From: Delphinus delphis
Lineage: Eukaryota; Chordata; Mammalia; Artiodactyla; Delphinidae
Length of the DNA stretch: 64,000 bases
Reading direction: 5' to 3'
NCBI RefSeq assembly: GCF_949987515.2
Contig: NC_082696.1
Span: forward strand, 2,007,501 to 2,071,500
This document shows positions 36,301 through 48,340 of this stretch, piece by piece. The translations under genes and the position numbers were made by a program. How positions within the stretch are numbered: position 1 is the stretch's first letter; the number at the start of each line of letters is the position of its first letter. The notes under the pieces are model-generated. The model worked only from the letters and a program-made list of their open reading frames with translations, did not search any database and was not told the origin of the DNA.

Positions 36301-36749
36301 TCTCAAACCAGAGGCCATACTTCTAAGCACCATGTGAAGCTATCTCTGACCTTGTTGTATAAAAGAAGGCTGTAACCCTCCCCACTTTCAGCCACATGCA
36401 GACTAAGCAATCGGTAAGCATCCCACTACACGACAGAGAAGACAAGTGTGTCAGCATTTTCTGACACACAATGAGTTTATAAAGAGACGTCCAAAAGGGA
36501 AGGCCAGAAAAACCAGCACTGAAGCACTGGGCTATAATGGGGGTGGAGGGTCGGGGGAGTCCCATATTGCAAAGAAATTCTAATTAGACTAAATACCTGA
36601 ATGTACAAAGTTCAACTGTAAAACGTTCAGAATAGAACATGGAGCATATTCATCAAACAAGAGGGAAGAGGTCTAACAGAAGTTTAAAGAGAAGACCGAT
36701 GAACCCAACTACATTTTAAAGCTTTTAAGTCTACGTGATAAGACATTAT
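36301..36749. other. Intron 1 stretch without recognised element
   Basis: No recognised repeat or exon. Confidence 0.5.
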
Positions 36750-37440
36750 AAACAATAAAAAACCATAAACAAAAATATATTGGCAAAATATATAATGTAC
36801 AAAAGATGAGTATTCAGGATTTATAAAGGTTTCCTACAAATCAAGTAGAAAAATACAAACAGCTCACTGAAAAAGATAAGGACAAAATATATATAAATAG
36901 GTAATTCAAAGAGAAAATCAGAATGACCATAGACGTAAGAAAACATGTTCACTCACGGAAATCAGGTTAATGTAAGTAATAATTATTATTTCATATATTC
37001 CAGCTTACAAAAACATCTGAATATACTGAAGACGTGAGGAATTCTGAGGTCTGAAATGTCAACTGGTGTAACCATCTCAAAGACCATCTCAAAGACCAAT
37101 TTGGCAGAACCTGGTAAATTAGAAACTGTGTATGGCCTCTGACCGAGAAATTACACCTCTAGATATCCTCCTAAACACTGTCATTAGCACAGAAGGAAAC
37201 ACGGACAAGGGTGTTCTGTAAATCCTCCTTTGTAACACGGGACAGCTATGAACAACCTGATCGTCCCTAGACAGGAGCAGAGATAATGGACAGAGGAATA
37301 CTACACAACAGTTCAAACACACAAACTATTCTCTACCGTCTTCAGGTCAGTAGTTATCTCTGGAGGTCGAAAGGGAGAAGGAACTATAACTACTAAGTCC
37401 TTGAATTTTCTGAGCCTCATTCAACTGAAAGAGATGTAGG
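36750..37440 (+). mobile_element. Old L1 3' UTR relic (L1ME-like)
   Basis: Phrases in L1 order: TTGGCAAAATATATAATG, CCTACAAATCAAGTAGAAAA, AACAGCTCACTGAAAAAGAT, AAACATGTTCACTCACGG, ATTTGGCAGAACCTGGTAAA, AGAAATTACACCTCTAGATA, AATCCTCCTTTGTAACACGG, ATGGACAGAGGAATACTACA, GTAGTTATCTCTGGAGG. No frames remain. Confidence 0.75.
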
Positions 37441-38044
37441 TAATAATAGTAATACATCCCTTGTTGATTCGGGAATTAAATGGAGGGACAGGTTGGCTGT
37501 GCATCTAAACCACTGCTCGGCGTGTAATATGTCAGAGGCGTGGCCGCGACAGTCACTCATACAGGAGATGGGCCGGGAGGAGCGCGGGACCCCCCAAAGC
37601 GCTACCCCCATGGCAGAGGACCCCCCAGGATGCCAACTGTGGTAGAACCATGAACCTCCTAGCCAGAGCTCTTCAGGACAAGGGTTCCCTACAATTTTCC
37701 AGTGATAATTCTCCAGGAATGGAAATGGAAGAAAAGGGAAGGAACTGTCTAGAAGGAGGACAAAATAAAAACCATCACCACAGGTCAGATTTCCAAAGCT
37801 GGGACACCAGCCAGTTCAAAGGTAAAGCTCACTTCACAGTAACGTTTTTACACTGTATTAAAAATGTAAATATTCAGTAACACGGGAATAACAATCTATA
37901 ATAAACGTTTCAAAAAGAAATGAAAACTGTAATTTAGTAACCGAAAAAGACTCAGAACAGACCTTAAGCCTAGGGGGTAGAACATTTTTATCTCCAGTTA
38001 AATCATCACCATCATCACCCCCTCCTCCTCTTCTTGTCCCCGAA

Positions 38045-39090
38045 CTCTAGGCGATGGGGGAAGAATAACAAACAAAACCGTCTCTGTTCTCACGGAACTT
38101 AGAATCGAACAGGAGGAGATCACAACAATGACAGATGGTGATACAAGAATTAAGTAAGGCAGAGGGACCAAAAGTCACTGGGGGATGTAAGTGGAAGGGG
38201 GACTTGAACAAAAGCTGAGCTGTAGGGAAGGAACATTCCCAGCAGAGAAAACAAGAGCAAGACCCCAAGCAGAAGCCTGGTGGGCACATCTGAGAAATGG
38301 CGAGACCACTGCTGCTAGAGCAGAATGAGACGGGAAAATGCAGCATTAGACCTTCTCAGAAAAACAGCATCGTGCTGGGCTTTGGAGGCTGAGCTACACT
38401 CTGAGTAACAGTAAAGCCACTTGAGAGCCTGAACAGAAAACTGTATTATTAACTTAAGGTTTAGAAGTGCATCTCTGCATGGGAAACAGACTGTGAGGGG
38501 GGCAAAGGTAGACAGCGGGAGGGAAAAAAAAAAGCAAGAGGTTACTGGAGCAGCCCAGGCGAGGGAGGAGGCCCTCCTGGACTGGGCCAGCAGCAGGCAG
38601 CGGGGATGCCGAGGACAGGCGAGACGATGATGATGCCTGGAAGGCAGAGCAGCCAGGTTCTGCCGCGGCTGATGGAACGGGAGGTCTGCGAGCTGGAACG
38701 GGGGCAAGGCTGGGGCGCAAGGTGAGAGCCAAGCGGAGGGCCAGCTGGTGCTCAGGCGGGGAGGCCGCAGGGGATGCAGGTGTGCGCGGAGTGGGGAGTC
38801 AGCACTGGGGCCGGACACGTCCCTTCTGGGCAGTGACCACACCTGCAGATACAAACTGGGCCGTGCCGGCACCTGAAGCCCTGAGAAGGAAAGAGCTCCT
38901 GTGGGGCAGAGGGGAGGTCACAGCCAGACCTGGGCGCTCCTCCCCGCGGCAAAGGAGAGCTGACCAGACCCGGAGGCCACGTGCAGATGGAGTTGGGCGG
39001 GGGGGGGGGGGGCAAGTCAGAGGGGCGCGAGGTGGTGACGCATCCGGCGGTTTGAAGGTCACTGGTTTGGGTGAGGTCGAGGGTTGAGCG
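38045..39090 (-). mobile_element. L2 LINE relic (minus orientation)
   Basis: The plus strand resembles reverse-complement L2: GTTCTCACGGAACTTAGAAT, AAGGAACATTCCCAGCAGAG, AAGACCCCAAGCAGAAGCC, CAGACTGTGAGGGGGGCAAA, GGAGCAGCCCAGGCGAGGGA. GC-rich in its second half, which opens several long but meaningless frames on both strands (up to 185 codons). A run of 14 Gs lies at 38999-39012. Confidence 0.6.
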
Positions 39091-40290
39091 ACTTAGGGTG
39101 AAAAGCAATGACAAAGTTCTAAAATTTAACTTTCATCTTTAAAATCAGGCAATTTAAACTGATAGCAAAGTACAGCTGTACTTCATGGTTTTCTTCTTTT
39201 ATAGGTGGCTGTTCACATCAACCAAATAACCAAACCAGCAAAATAATCATGTAATTACTGACTGTCTTAACAAGGCAGAATCGCTCGGCAGAGTTAAACA
39301 ACATTTGGTACACACACACACACACACACACACACGCAGTTCTAATGATGACTTTTACAATGAGTGATTCCCCTGAAAATGCCATTTACTAGGCATCCAA
39401 TACGCTACCTCTCCCCCAAATCACATAGAAGATTCTAAAAGATAACACCAGGAAACAAAACCACCTGTTTTTTTTAATGCTAATCATCATTTTTTAACAT
39501 ATTAATTTCTTTACTGTGATATTTATAGAAATAACATAAATTGAAAAAATACATACCATATCACCAAAACAAATCAAATCAATGAGAAGTTTTAAGTAGT
39601 CAGATAACCTTAACTATTTACAACTAACAATAAAGCTAATTTCTGCAAAGCTCGTGACTTAGCTTTGAACTTCTAAAGTTCATATTTTGGTTTTTGGAAA
39701 AGGTTTTAAGTTCATTTGCTGCTAAAAAGGAAAAACATACCCCTAAAGTTCATTCTGAGAATCTTCTCAATGCAGAAATAAATAAATTCATTAAAGTAAA
39801 ATTAATTTAGCATTTTATAGTTATATTGAAAACTAGGGACACAAAGCAAAACTCCAAACTAGTTCAACATTTAAAGACCTTAGAAACAAACCTATCTATG
39901 TGTAAGCCTCCTTCTGATACTATAAAGTCTGGTGGTGGAGAGTTTAATAGAGTTGAGCCTGATCTAAGAAAAAAAGGCTGTCCACGCGCTTACAAAATAT
40001 GGTAATTACTAAATGTAAAAGGAAAGAGATAGAAGCTCTCAGCTGTAACTCAAGCTAAGATAGCAACAATTTTAAAAACAGGTGCTCCCTTGATCTTTTA
40101 GCTACTTTTCAAGTACATAAAAACAAAGAAAGAAATGAGCAGTAAAATACATTCACTTACGGATATAAAATTAGAAGACCAAAATGACTAAGTAAAAATA
40201 ATGTTTTTAATACAGGGTAAAACCTCAATATGCATTTGTACAAATTGAAAAGATTAAAACAAACATCGCCACAGAAAAAGGGATACTTCA
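39091..40290. other. Intron 1 stretch; short (CA)n at 39309-39335
   Basis: AT-rich sequence with a CA run of about 13 units. No other feature is recognised. Confidence 0.55.
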
Positions 40291-40750
40291 CCTAAAAAGT
40301 ATAATGGCCAGTGACTTCGTGAAAGACGCTCCACCTGAACAATGAACAAGGAAATGTGAAGTTTGAAACCGATGACCTTTTAACTGTCAGACTGAAAAAC
40401 TGGTTCTCAATATACAGCGTTAGGTGAAGGGTCATACCCACAACCGTGGGGGTATGAACTGCAACAGCCTTTTAAGGTAAGAATTTGGCAAAGTCTATCA
40501 AAATGTTCTGTGATGTAAATTCTGCTTCTGGAAATCTAGTTTATAGAAATACGACTACAGAAAGAGATGTTCGCAAAATGTTCACAGGAGCATTACCGAA
40601 ACACTGTATTGCAGAGCATGAATAGTATGACTAGTACGCGGAATATTAATTACACAGCTATCAAAAATTAAGAGAATTTTATATAGGTGTTATAAAGGTG
40701 TCTATAGCTTCCTTTTGAGTAAAAATAAGTCAGTTACTACTCACCTAAAA
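40290..40750 (+). mobile_element. Old L1 3' UTR relic (L1ME-like)
   Basis: Order of phrases fits an old L1 tail: TGAACAATGAACAAGGAAAT, GGTATGAACTGCAACAGCC, AAGAATTTGGCAAAGTCTAT, ATTCTGCTTCTGGAAATCTA, GTTCACAGGAGCATTACCG. Decayed, with no frames. Confidence 0.65.
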
Positions 40751-41317
40751 GTCTTACTTAATTTTAATTCTTCAACAGCCACTATCGCAAGGAGGTTCTG
40801 CTCCTGGGGCCAGTCAGACACTGAACCGTCAACAAAATGTAACCACAGAAGGTTCTAACTAGAGATCACAGCTCTAGGTAAAAAGCAGCGGCGTTTTTCT
40901 GGAAAGAATCTATCCTTTCTTACGATGTGCTGTCAAGTTGTTAGTCTCTGCAACGAGCTACGCGTGTTTCGGAAATTCCCTAATTCCTAGCGAAAAAGCA
41001 CACGCCAGGCCCCCGTCTTCTTGCAGAGACCCCACAGCAACTCCGAGACACGCGCGGCGCAGGAGAGGAGGAGAGAAGGCGGCACAGGGGAAGCGGCCAC
41101 CAGGACACCAGCCCTCCCACGAACCACCGCCCCGCGGTTCCCATGACCCAGCAACACCAGCAACATGTGCCCGTATCCACGCAAGCGCGCCGTCTACGGT
41201 CAATGTCTTAAGTAAATGTGCTGTGTCAGCTCCGCTCCACACCAACCTGCCCGCTAGACCTCAGGATAATGGTCCCATACTTAATTACAGGTCTTCTCTG
41301 AATTACAGAAATAAGGA
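40751..41317. other. Intron 1 stretch with CpG-rich patch (40940-41220)
   Basis: About twenty CpGs fall in 280 bp, unusual away from the promoter. A 160-codon plus-strand frame through it runs on into the next SINE and has no domain, so it is not called a gene. Confidence 0.5.
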
Positions 41318-41670
41318 GGGCTTCCCTGGTGGTGCAGTGGTTGAGACTCCGCCTGCCAATGCAGGGGACACGGGTTCAAGCCCTGATCCAGGAAGATCCC
41401 ACATGCCGCGGAGCAGCTAAGCCCGTGCGCCACAACTACTGAGCTTGCGCTCTAGAGCCCGCGAGCCACAACTACTGAGCCCGCACGCCTAGAGCCCGTG
41501 CTCCGCTACAAGAGAAGCCACCGCAATGAGAAGCCGGCCCACCGCAACGAAGAGCAGCCCCCGCTCACCGCAACTAGAGAAAGCCCGCACGCAGCTATGG
41601 AGACCCAACGCAGCCAAAAATAAATAAGTAAAATAAATAAATAAACAAATAAAATTTATTAAAAAGAGAC
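41318..41670 (+). mobile_element. CHR-type SINE (long form)
   Basis: GGGCTTCCCTGGTGGTGCAG head; long-form body with two GCCACAACTACTGAGC units, AGAGAAGCCACCGCAATGAG and CAACTAGAGAAAGCCCGCAC; then an AATAAATAAGTAAAATAAAT-type tail. No clear target-site duplication. Confidence 0.93.
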
Positions 41671-42219
41671 GTTTCTACATGTTAAAAAAAAATTAAGTAG
41701 AGGATAGAGTCCAACGTTAAAATACTTACAACGCCAAGAAAGAAGAGCCAAATGGAGTCACCCAGGGGAAATCAGGGAAGGTGAAAATGCACAAATACCA
41801 CTGCAAAGAAAAAGGGGGGGCAAATAAAGTTTTCTGTGGGCCTGCAATGGGCAACTGGTTCTGGCAATTAGGAAACCAAGGCTACCTCGAGAAAAGCAGT
41901 TTAGCAGGCCAGGAGGATTGGAAGCAAGAAGGCAGGGATGAGATGAGTTACAAGGTAGCTGCAGATCACAGAACAGAAAGCTCAGCACGAGACACCTTCG
42001 CTCCAAACCTTCCCCCGGCTGGACAGCAACATGCTCTTCTCCTGTACTGGACTTGGATGGCCTCCGGCTTTCCGTACGCTCGACCTCAGAGAGTTTGGTT
42101 GTCAAGCTTTCCGACCTAGGTCCTTTCTCTCCTGAGGCTCACCCAGCCTTGGCTACCTTCCAGCCACACCCTTCTCCCCCGTCCCCTTCCTCTTAGCTGT
42201 CTATGTAGGAAACTTCTAC
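41671..42219. other. Intron 1 stretch without recognised element
   Basis: Frames of 112-115 codons overlap on opposite strands (41758-42119) without any known motif. Nothing is supported. Confidence 0.5.
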
Positions 42220-43830
42220 CCGGACATTCATAAGCACCTCACATTCAATACATCTCAAAGACAACCTTTTACTTCCCCACCCAAACCTAATCTACCACTT
42301 GTATTTTTTTTTTAACTCCGCCTAAGGGTACCACCACCTACCTAGTAGCTAAGTACAAACCTGAGATGATCCTGGACAACTTTTTCTCTTCAACAATCTC
42401 CTTGCCACTCTCCAAGTCCCAACTGTACCTCCTCAGGTTTCATCCTCTCCTTCCACGTGAACTGCGGCCTTGATCCCACAGACACACCTGCCGTAAACCC
42501 TGTCAGCCTCCTGCCTCCAGGCCCGCTCTCCCCTTGCCCCGTAGACTCTGACGCCAGCGAGGCCAGGTGCGCTCAACTGCAAACTTCATCGCCTTCTTTC
42601 ATCTGCAGCGTTCTCACCTTGGCTTACAAGGCCCGCAAGAAACCAGCCCTGTTAACACCTGCAGCTCCATAGCCAGCAGCTGGCACCTTGGCCCAGACAG
42701 GCCAGCGGGCACACTCATACATCCAGACACACACGGACACACACTAGGCCATGCTGCAAAAACAAATGAACTCAAGAGCTCAGGGGCCACAACTCCAAAG
42801 TTCCATTTCTCTCTCGCGATCACTCTGTTCCACCAGGCTTCTTCATCAGCCCCAGCCTGGGACACACTAATTCATGGAGGAGGGAAGAGCAGTAACAGAA
42901 GCGTGCATCTGGGACCTAAAGCTGCTGCTCAGAGTGGCGTGTCACTGGTCAAAGCAAGCCACGTGGTCAAGCCTGGTGCCAAGAAGGCAAAGCCCTACGA
43001 TCCTCTTTCAGGGAGGAGCAGAAAGTACTGAGGAACAAGCCAGCCTGCAGGTCACCAACGCACCTGCATGTTCACGGGCGCAAAAAGAGATTCAACCAGA
43101 TTGAATACTTTTAAATAAGTTTTCCACCTTTTCTACAAATTCCTCAGGACTCAGAGTAAACATTTCTTAAAATGAACTCAGTGAAGCTTTGCTGACCTGC
43201 CCTCTAGGGGAGGTGCAGTGCCCACGTGCTCCCCTGGTCCCCACGTGCTCCCCGGCCCCCAGGTGCTCCCCTGGCCTCCACACCTGTTTACTCTGCCCGC
43301 CCACGTGCTCCCCCGGCCTCCACACCTGTTTACTCTGCCCGCCCACGTGCTCCCCGGGCCTCCACAGCTATTTACTGTGCCCACCCACGTGCTCCCCTGG
43401 CCCCTACGTGCTCCCCCGGCCTCCACACCTGTTTACTGTGCCCACCCACGTGCTCCCCCGGCCCCCACGTGCTCCCCTGACTCCTCCAAACCAGCACACA
43501 GATGTCTCCCTTGATCACCGCCGCCCCACAGGTATCAGATGAACACATATTTGCTGCACTAGTAACGCTCTTTGCCAGGAACACCCTCCCCCGATCCACA
43601 GGGAAAATTCCCCATCATCTCAAGACCCATGTCAACAGTCTATGAGGAGGCCCCTGCCCCTCAGCATCCCAGCGGAGCACTCACCACACTACTGCCGTGC
43701 CCTTCAGTCTACCTGCCACACTAGGACGGGAGCTACGTGAGAAAAGGATCGGGGTCCACTAAGCTTTGCAGGCTCAGCACTTACGCAGCGACTGGCACGC
43801 AGTAGGTGACCACTGAGTGAGCGCCCATGG
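42220..43830 (+). mobile_element. L2 LINE relic, 3' end, interrupted by a minisatellite
   Basis: L2 3' phrases in order: ACCTTGGCTTACAAGGCCCG, then after the minisatellite TTTGCCAGGAACACCCTCC, ACACTAGGACGGGAGCTACG, CTGGCACGCAGTAGGTGACC. The last is the typical L2 tail wording. It is strongly decayed. The left border and the part at 42220-42560 are uncertain. Confidence 0.55.
43223..43490 (+). repeat. GC-rich minisatellite with CACGTG in each unit
   Basis: Tandem array with a ~42-bp higher-order unit made of CCCACGTGCTCCCC(C/T)GGCC plus TCCACACCTGTTTACTCTGC. Shorter ~19-bp units lie at both ends. CACGTG occurs seven times (43223, 43242, 43302, 43344, 43386, 43447, 43466), with CAGGTG and TACGTG variants. 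Repetitive proline-rich frames through it are artefacts. Confidence 0.95.
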
Positions 43831-44029
43831 ATATGCGGCGGCAGAGAGGGTCACGGGAACCGCGTGGGAGGGCCAGGGCTCTACCTCAGGCCCAGGCGCT
43901 GTCGGCACTGCGCGCCACAGCTTAAGCTTTCTTCTTAGGGCACAATGGGGCCATTATTCCGAGTCTTGTTTCCCTTCCCTCCCTCAGATAGAGCAGTTCA
44001 GCTTTCTCTCGTGTAGGCCCAGGCCCTAT

Positions 44030-44090
44030 AAACAAAGCCTAAAACATGGAGGCACTCAATAAATATTAGTCTGAATGAATGAACACTGCA
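44030..44090 (+). repeat. L2-like tail fragment
   Basis: GAGGCACTCAATAAATATTA followed by CTGAATGAATGAA is the usual extreme L2 3' wording. It is a separate short copy or a displaced piece of the preceding L2. Confidence 0.55.
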
Positions 44091-45599
44091 CTAGCCTATG
44101 ACAAACCCAAAAGAAGCGTTTAAATGCCATGGTTTTAACAGGGCTAAGCCACTAGAAAAAGAAACAAAAACAAATATGCCACAGAAGCAATTTCTCACAG
44201 CACTCAGGCCCTGAAGTAAGTGCATAACCATTTCCAAAATCTTTGCTCACACGTTCATAGAAGCAAACAAGAATTATCACTGTACTTAACATAAAGTCTG
44301 TAATGTTTCTCAAGAATCGAGCTGTTGACGCCAATCCCATGCGTTTGTAACTACACTAAAGATAAACTGTCTACAAGCGTCATTGCACCAATGAAATGGA
44401 AACATTCCTGAAGCACTGGAAACGTGTTCAGAAGCCGTGCAAACCACAAACAAGTAATATTTAATAGTTTAGGCGCCACTCAGTAAAAAAATTAATGATA
44501 ACTTTGAAGTTAAATTATATTTTGCGCTAGAATATGAACCACAGCATCTAAAGGCAAATGCAACATCAAACTGATACAAGTAAGGAAAATATGATGGGTG
44601 ACAACGTGAAGTTACATGCATCTAATCACCCTGTAACGCTAGTTCAGCGAGTACACTTAGTCTGCTGTCATCACAAATTGGGTATGCTAACGCGTGGTTC
44701 CCATAATCAAATACTCAGCCCTTGGCTCATAAAAGAAAAGTACACTTAACTTCCCACCGAGAAACTTCCTCCACGCTTTACTATTTCTTTCAAGAAGAGA
44801 AAACGTAGGCTCATGACAGAGAAGTGAGTATGATCTCGAAGGTCCACTATACTGTTCTCCAAAACAGCCGTTTTTGCCTGTAATTCTCCCTTCCAGTTTG
44901 GGAAAGGCAAATATTTACTCAGTAGCCCTTAGTTAGAATCGTCAGTAACCAACAAGGAATTAGCTCTGGAAGACTCTGTTGAAACTCCAATGTCACCTGG
45001 GGGGAAATTGCTAGGTAATACGTAAACAACAATTCATGAAGTTAAATTAACTGAGCCCTGGCAGTTTTGCTTGTCCTTTCATTTGAGGCACAGACCAGGA
45101 AAGGGCCAGGGCCACAGCCAGATCCAGAGTAAAGTCTGGAAGAAAGGCCATCAAGAGGAAAGGGGAGGAAGTACACCGGGGTGGGCAGACGGCTGGACTC
45201 CAATCACCGCCCTACTGCCAGAAGAGCGCCCCGAACCCAGGGAGGCAGGGCCTACCTCTCCTTCCCTCGGGCACAGGAAGGCTATCAGCGAAGCTACCAA
45301 ATTCTTGGTTACTGTGCAGGATACAAGGTATCCAACAGTCTGCGTACAGTTAGAAAATAAAATACGGCTGCACCACGTTGACTACAAAACACAGAATCAC
45401 CTGTCTCCAAGATAAACGATATAATAGGGCTTTAAAAAGTCAAGATGAAAATCCATACACTCATGTATATATAAGATACGCATACGCATGCACATACGGT
45501 CTCACTGTGTCATGCCTGTGGTTCTTCCTTAAAATTAAGCTCTAAATTGTTCCGTTTCTAAATTGCAGTGATCTTAACTCGCCAAGTTGTCATCGTGGT
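44091..45599. other. Intron 1 stretch without recognised element
   Basis: No repeat family, exon or RNA gene is recognised. A 114-codon frame at 45071-45415 has no domain. Confidence 0.5.
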
Positions 45600-45850
45600 T
45601 ACAGGAAGGCTCTAGAGCCAGACTACCCGGGTTCCGATCACTGCTCCCAGCTTTACCAGTTCTATGCCCTAGAGCAAGTTATTTGACCTCCCTGTGCCTT
45701 GGTTTCTTCAACCGAAACAGACTCTAGCAAAAGTACCCACCTCGCAGGATTGCTGTAAAAACTAAGAGAGAATACATGCAAAGCATTTACACTAACGTCA
45801 TGCGTACAGACACTATACAGTCACGAAATGTTAAGTATTATAACTGTTAT
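45600..45850 (+). repeat. MIR SINE relic
   Basis: Almost the whole MIR: AGAGCCAGACTACCCGGGTT, GCAAGTTATTTGACCTCCCT, GTGCCTTGGTTTCTTCAACC, GTACCCACCTCGCAGGATTG, ATACATGCAAAGCATTTACA. Confidence 0.88.
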
Positions 45851-46910
45851 CAGAATAACCTACGAAGCTTTTAAAAACTGGATTCCTGACAGACCTGGCT
45901 GATCAGATAATCTAAATAACATGATGAATAACATAACATGATTCAGTACTGGTTAAAATGCAAATAATTAATAACCAAATGCAACTAAATATACATGTAT
46001 ACTTCAAGTGCTTCCAAATATTCTAAAATAAGCACATAATCTCCATAATAGAAAAAAGCAAATGCATTAACTCCTTGATGTCTAAGAACATTTTCAAGAA
46101 TACGCTTCAAAAGTAAACCATAAAAGAACATCATAAAGGCTTTTTAGTGCTTTTCCAGATTCACTGGTCTTAATTTTACTGTCCCTGATATTCCCAAAAT
46201 AACAATTTCATGAAGGTAATAAAAAATTATTTTTAAAACCCGAAATCAACAAGTTTGGCACAAAAACACCTTAACTGTACTATGAACTCAACAAGGTCAC
46301 CTTTGCCAAACTAGAATTAAAAACGCATTTCAAAATATTCGAGGTCCTAAATATGAAATGTGGTGAAAACACTGTCCCTGGCGCTCTGGGCAGGCTCCTC
46401 CTCTGAAGAAGCAGAGCTCAGCTGATCTACAAAGGAATCATTCGCAAATTCACTTATTCAGCAATTCAGATTTTATTACTCTGGTAAATTAAAACAAGAT
46501 GTCTATTAATAAACATGTCTCACTAAGTGGTTAAAAACAGTGCACCATCAAAATAATTTAGTAATACTATCAGTAGAAAGGAAATGGTCACCAAAGTTTC
46601 AAAATGAACTTACACCTAGCCATGAATGAAGAACACAACATATCTGCTGCAAAAAAAGCTGCCACTGAGTAGCTACATTAATCTTAAGTGTTGCTAATCT
46701 TTAACACAAATTCAGTATTCTAATATTTTGTTTTTACCATATGCATTTTAAAAAGTAATATGTTCACCTATTATTTATAAGCATTACAATTCCATATCGT
46801 GCATGGCGAGTTTTAAAATATAAATACTACCTGTGTTGTCTGTCTCTCTCTCGGGAGATATATTAAAGCTAAGGGAAAATACAAACTGTTTGCTGGTTAA
46901 AAACAGTAGG
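45851..46910. other. Intron 1 stretch, AT-rich
   Basis: Nothing recognised. Confidence 0.5.
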
Positions 46911-46925
46911 AAAAAAACATCTTTA

Positions 46926-47262
46926 TGGGATTCCCTGGTGGCGCAGTGGTTAAGAATCCACCTGCCAATGCAGGGGACATGGGTTCGAGCCCTGGTGCGG
47001 GAAGATCCCACGTGCCGTGGAGCAACTAAGCCCGTGAGCCACAACTACTGAGCCTGCGCTCTAGAGCCCGCGAGCCACAACTACTGAGCCCGCGCGCCTA
47101 GAGCCCGTGCTGTGCAACAAATGAAGCCACTGCAATGAGAAGCCCTGCACGGCAACGAAGAGTAGCCCCCGCTCGCCACAACCAGAGAAAGCCCGCGCGC
47201 AGCGACGAAGACCCGACGCAGCCAAATATAAATAGATAAAATAAAATTTAAAAACAACAACA
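46926..47262 (+). mobile_element. CHR-type SINE (long form)
   Basis: Head GGGATTCCCTGGTGGCGCAG, complete long-form body and A-rich tail. A 15-bp duplication with one mismatch flanks it: AAAAAAACATCTTTA (46911-46925) and AAAAAAACATCCTTA (47263-47277). Confidence 0.94.
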
Positions 47263-47277
47263 AAAAAAACATCCTTA

Positions 47278-47789
47278 CACAGTCAGTGGTTGGCATAATG
47301 CAGAGCTGATGTTTGGGAAGGAGAGACTGGAAAGGGCAGACAAGCACCTGAAGACATGAGCCCACGTCAACGACACACCCACCAACCACGCTACCTGCCA
47401 CTGTTCCGGCCCAGGAGGGAGTGGCCCAGGTCACAGCCTGAGTGAATCAGAGTAATAAAACTTCACAGTCACTGCTTTAGCTGGGTTATGGCCAGTACCC
47501 TTCAACAGCAAAAATGTAAAAATGCTTGCATCTTATTACTGATAACTAAGAATTAAAATAGGTATTTATAAACAAAAATTAAGCAAATATATATGTCAAA
47601 TAAATTAATATATGTTAAAATATACCTTTCTATCATAATGAGTCTTATGTTCACACTTCAAATGTTCCATGTTAATCTTATAGCCCTAGTTGGAAAATAC
47701 CATGAATACAGACTTTAATATCCACCTGAGAATATATTTTAAAAATCAGCCCAAACCAAAACTCTTAAAACCAATCACTAAGTATTCTA
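47278..47789. other. Intron 1 stretch without recognised element
   Basis: AT-rich; nothing recognised. Confidence 0.5.
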
Positions 47790-48340
47790 GGTAGCAGCTC
47801 ACAAACTGTAATCCAGGAATCCCTGGGGTCCCCCCTCAGACCCTCTCAGGTCAACTGGAAGGTCAAAACTCTTTTCCTACGAATACTCAGGCAGTATCAG
47901 CCTCTCTCGCCACGTTGGCATTTAAACTGACGGTACAAAGTAATGACAGGTAAATCTGACAGCACGTTACCACAAGTCGAGGCAGCAGCAGCAAACTGGA
48001 CTAATGGCCCACGTATTTCTCACTGCTATTCATTCACACCTATAAAAAGGCCAGTTTCACTTGGGCTCTTGAGTATATCTGTTCAATATTCTATTTGCCA
48101 AAATACGAAGTGCACATAGAGAAGTTCCATTTATCAGAGTCCGATGGCTCTCTCAAGAAAAAGCGCGTGTGCGACCGCGCAAACGTTGTGAGCTGAGCGA
48201 GCCGCTTGTTTCACGGAACACCACTCCCACCTGGAAGAGCTGCTGACAAACTACAGTTATTCGGGTGTGGATGTGGGGCCTTTCCTCAGGAACAAACGAA
48301 GCGAGAACCCCTTCCTTCAAGTGCTGCTGTGGCAGGGCTG
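47790..48340. mobile_element. Possible hAT-Charlie-type DNA transposon relic
   Basis: The start, CAGCTCACAAACTGTAATCC then GGAATCCCTGGGGTCCCC, TCAGACCCTCTCAGGTCAAC and GGTCAAAACTCTTTTCCTAC, resembles terminal parts of Charlie-type elements. The rest is not matched with confidence, so extent and family are uncertain. Confidence 0.4.

Noticed and set aside
38315..39114. Several long frames on both strands (up to 185 codons)
   Set aside because: The region reads as a GC-rich L2 relic, and overlapping frames on both strands indicate composition rather than genes.
40938..41420. 160-codon plus-strand frame
   Set aside because: It runs from a CpG-rich patch into the head of a CHR SINE and has no domain or homologue that I know.
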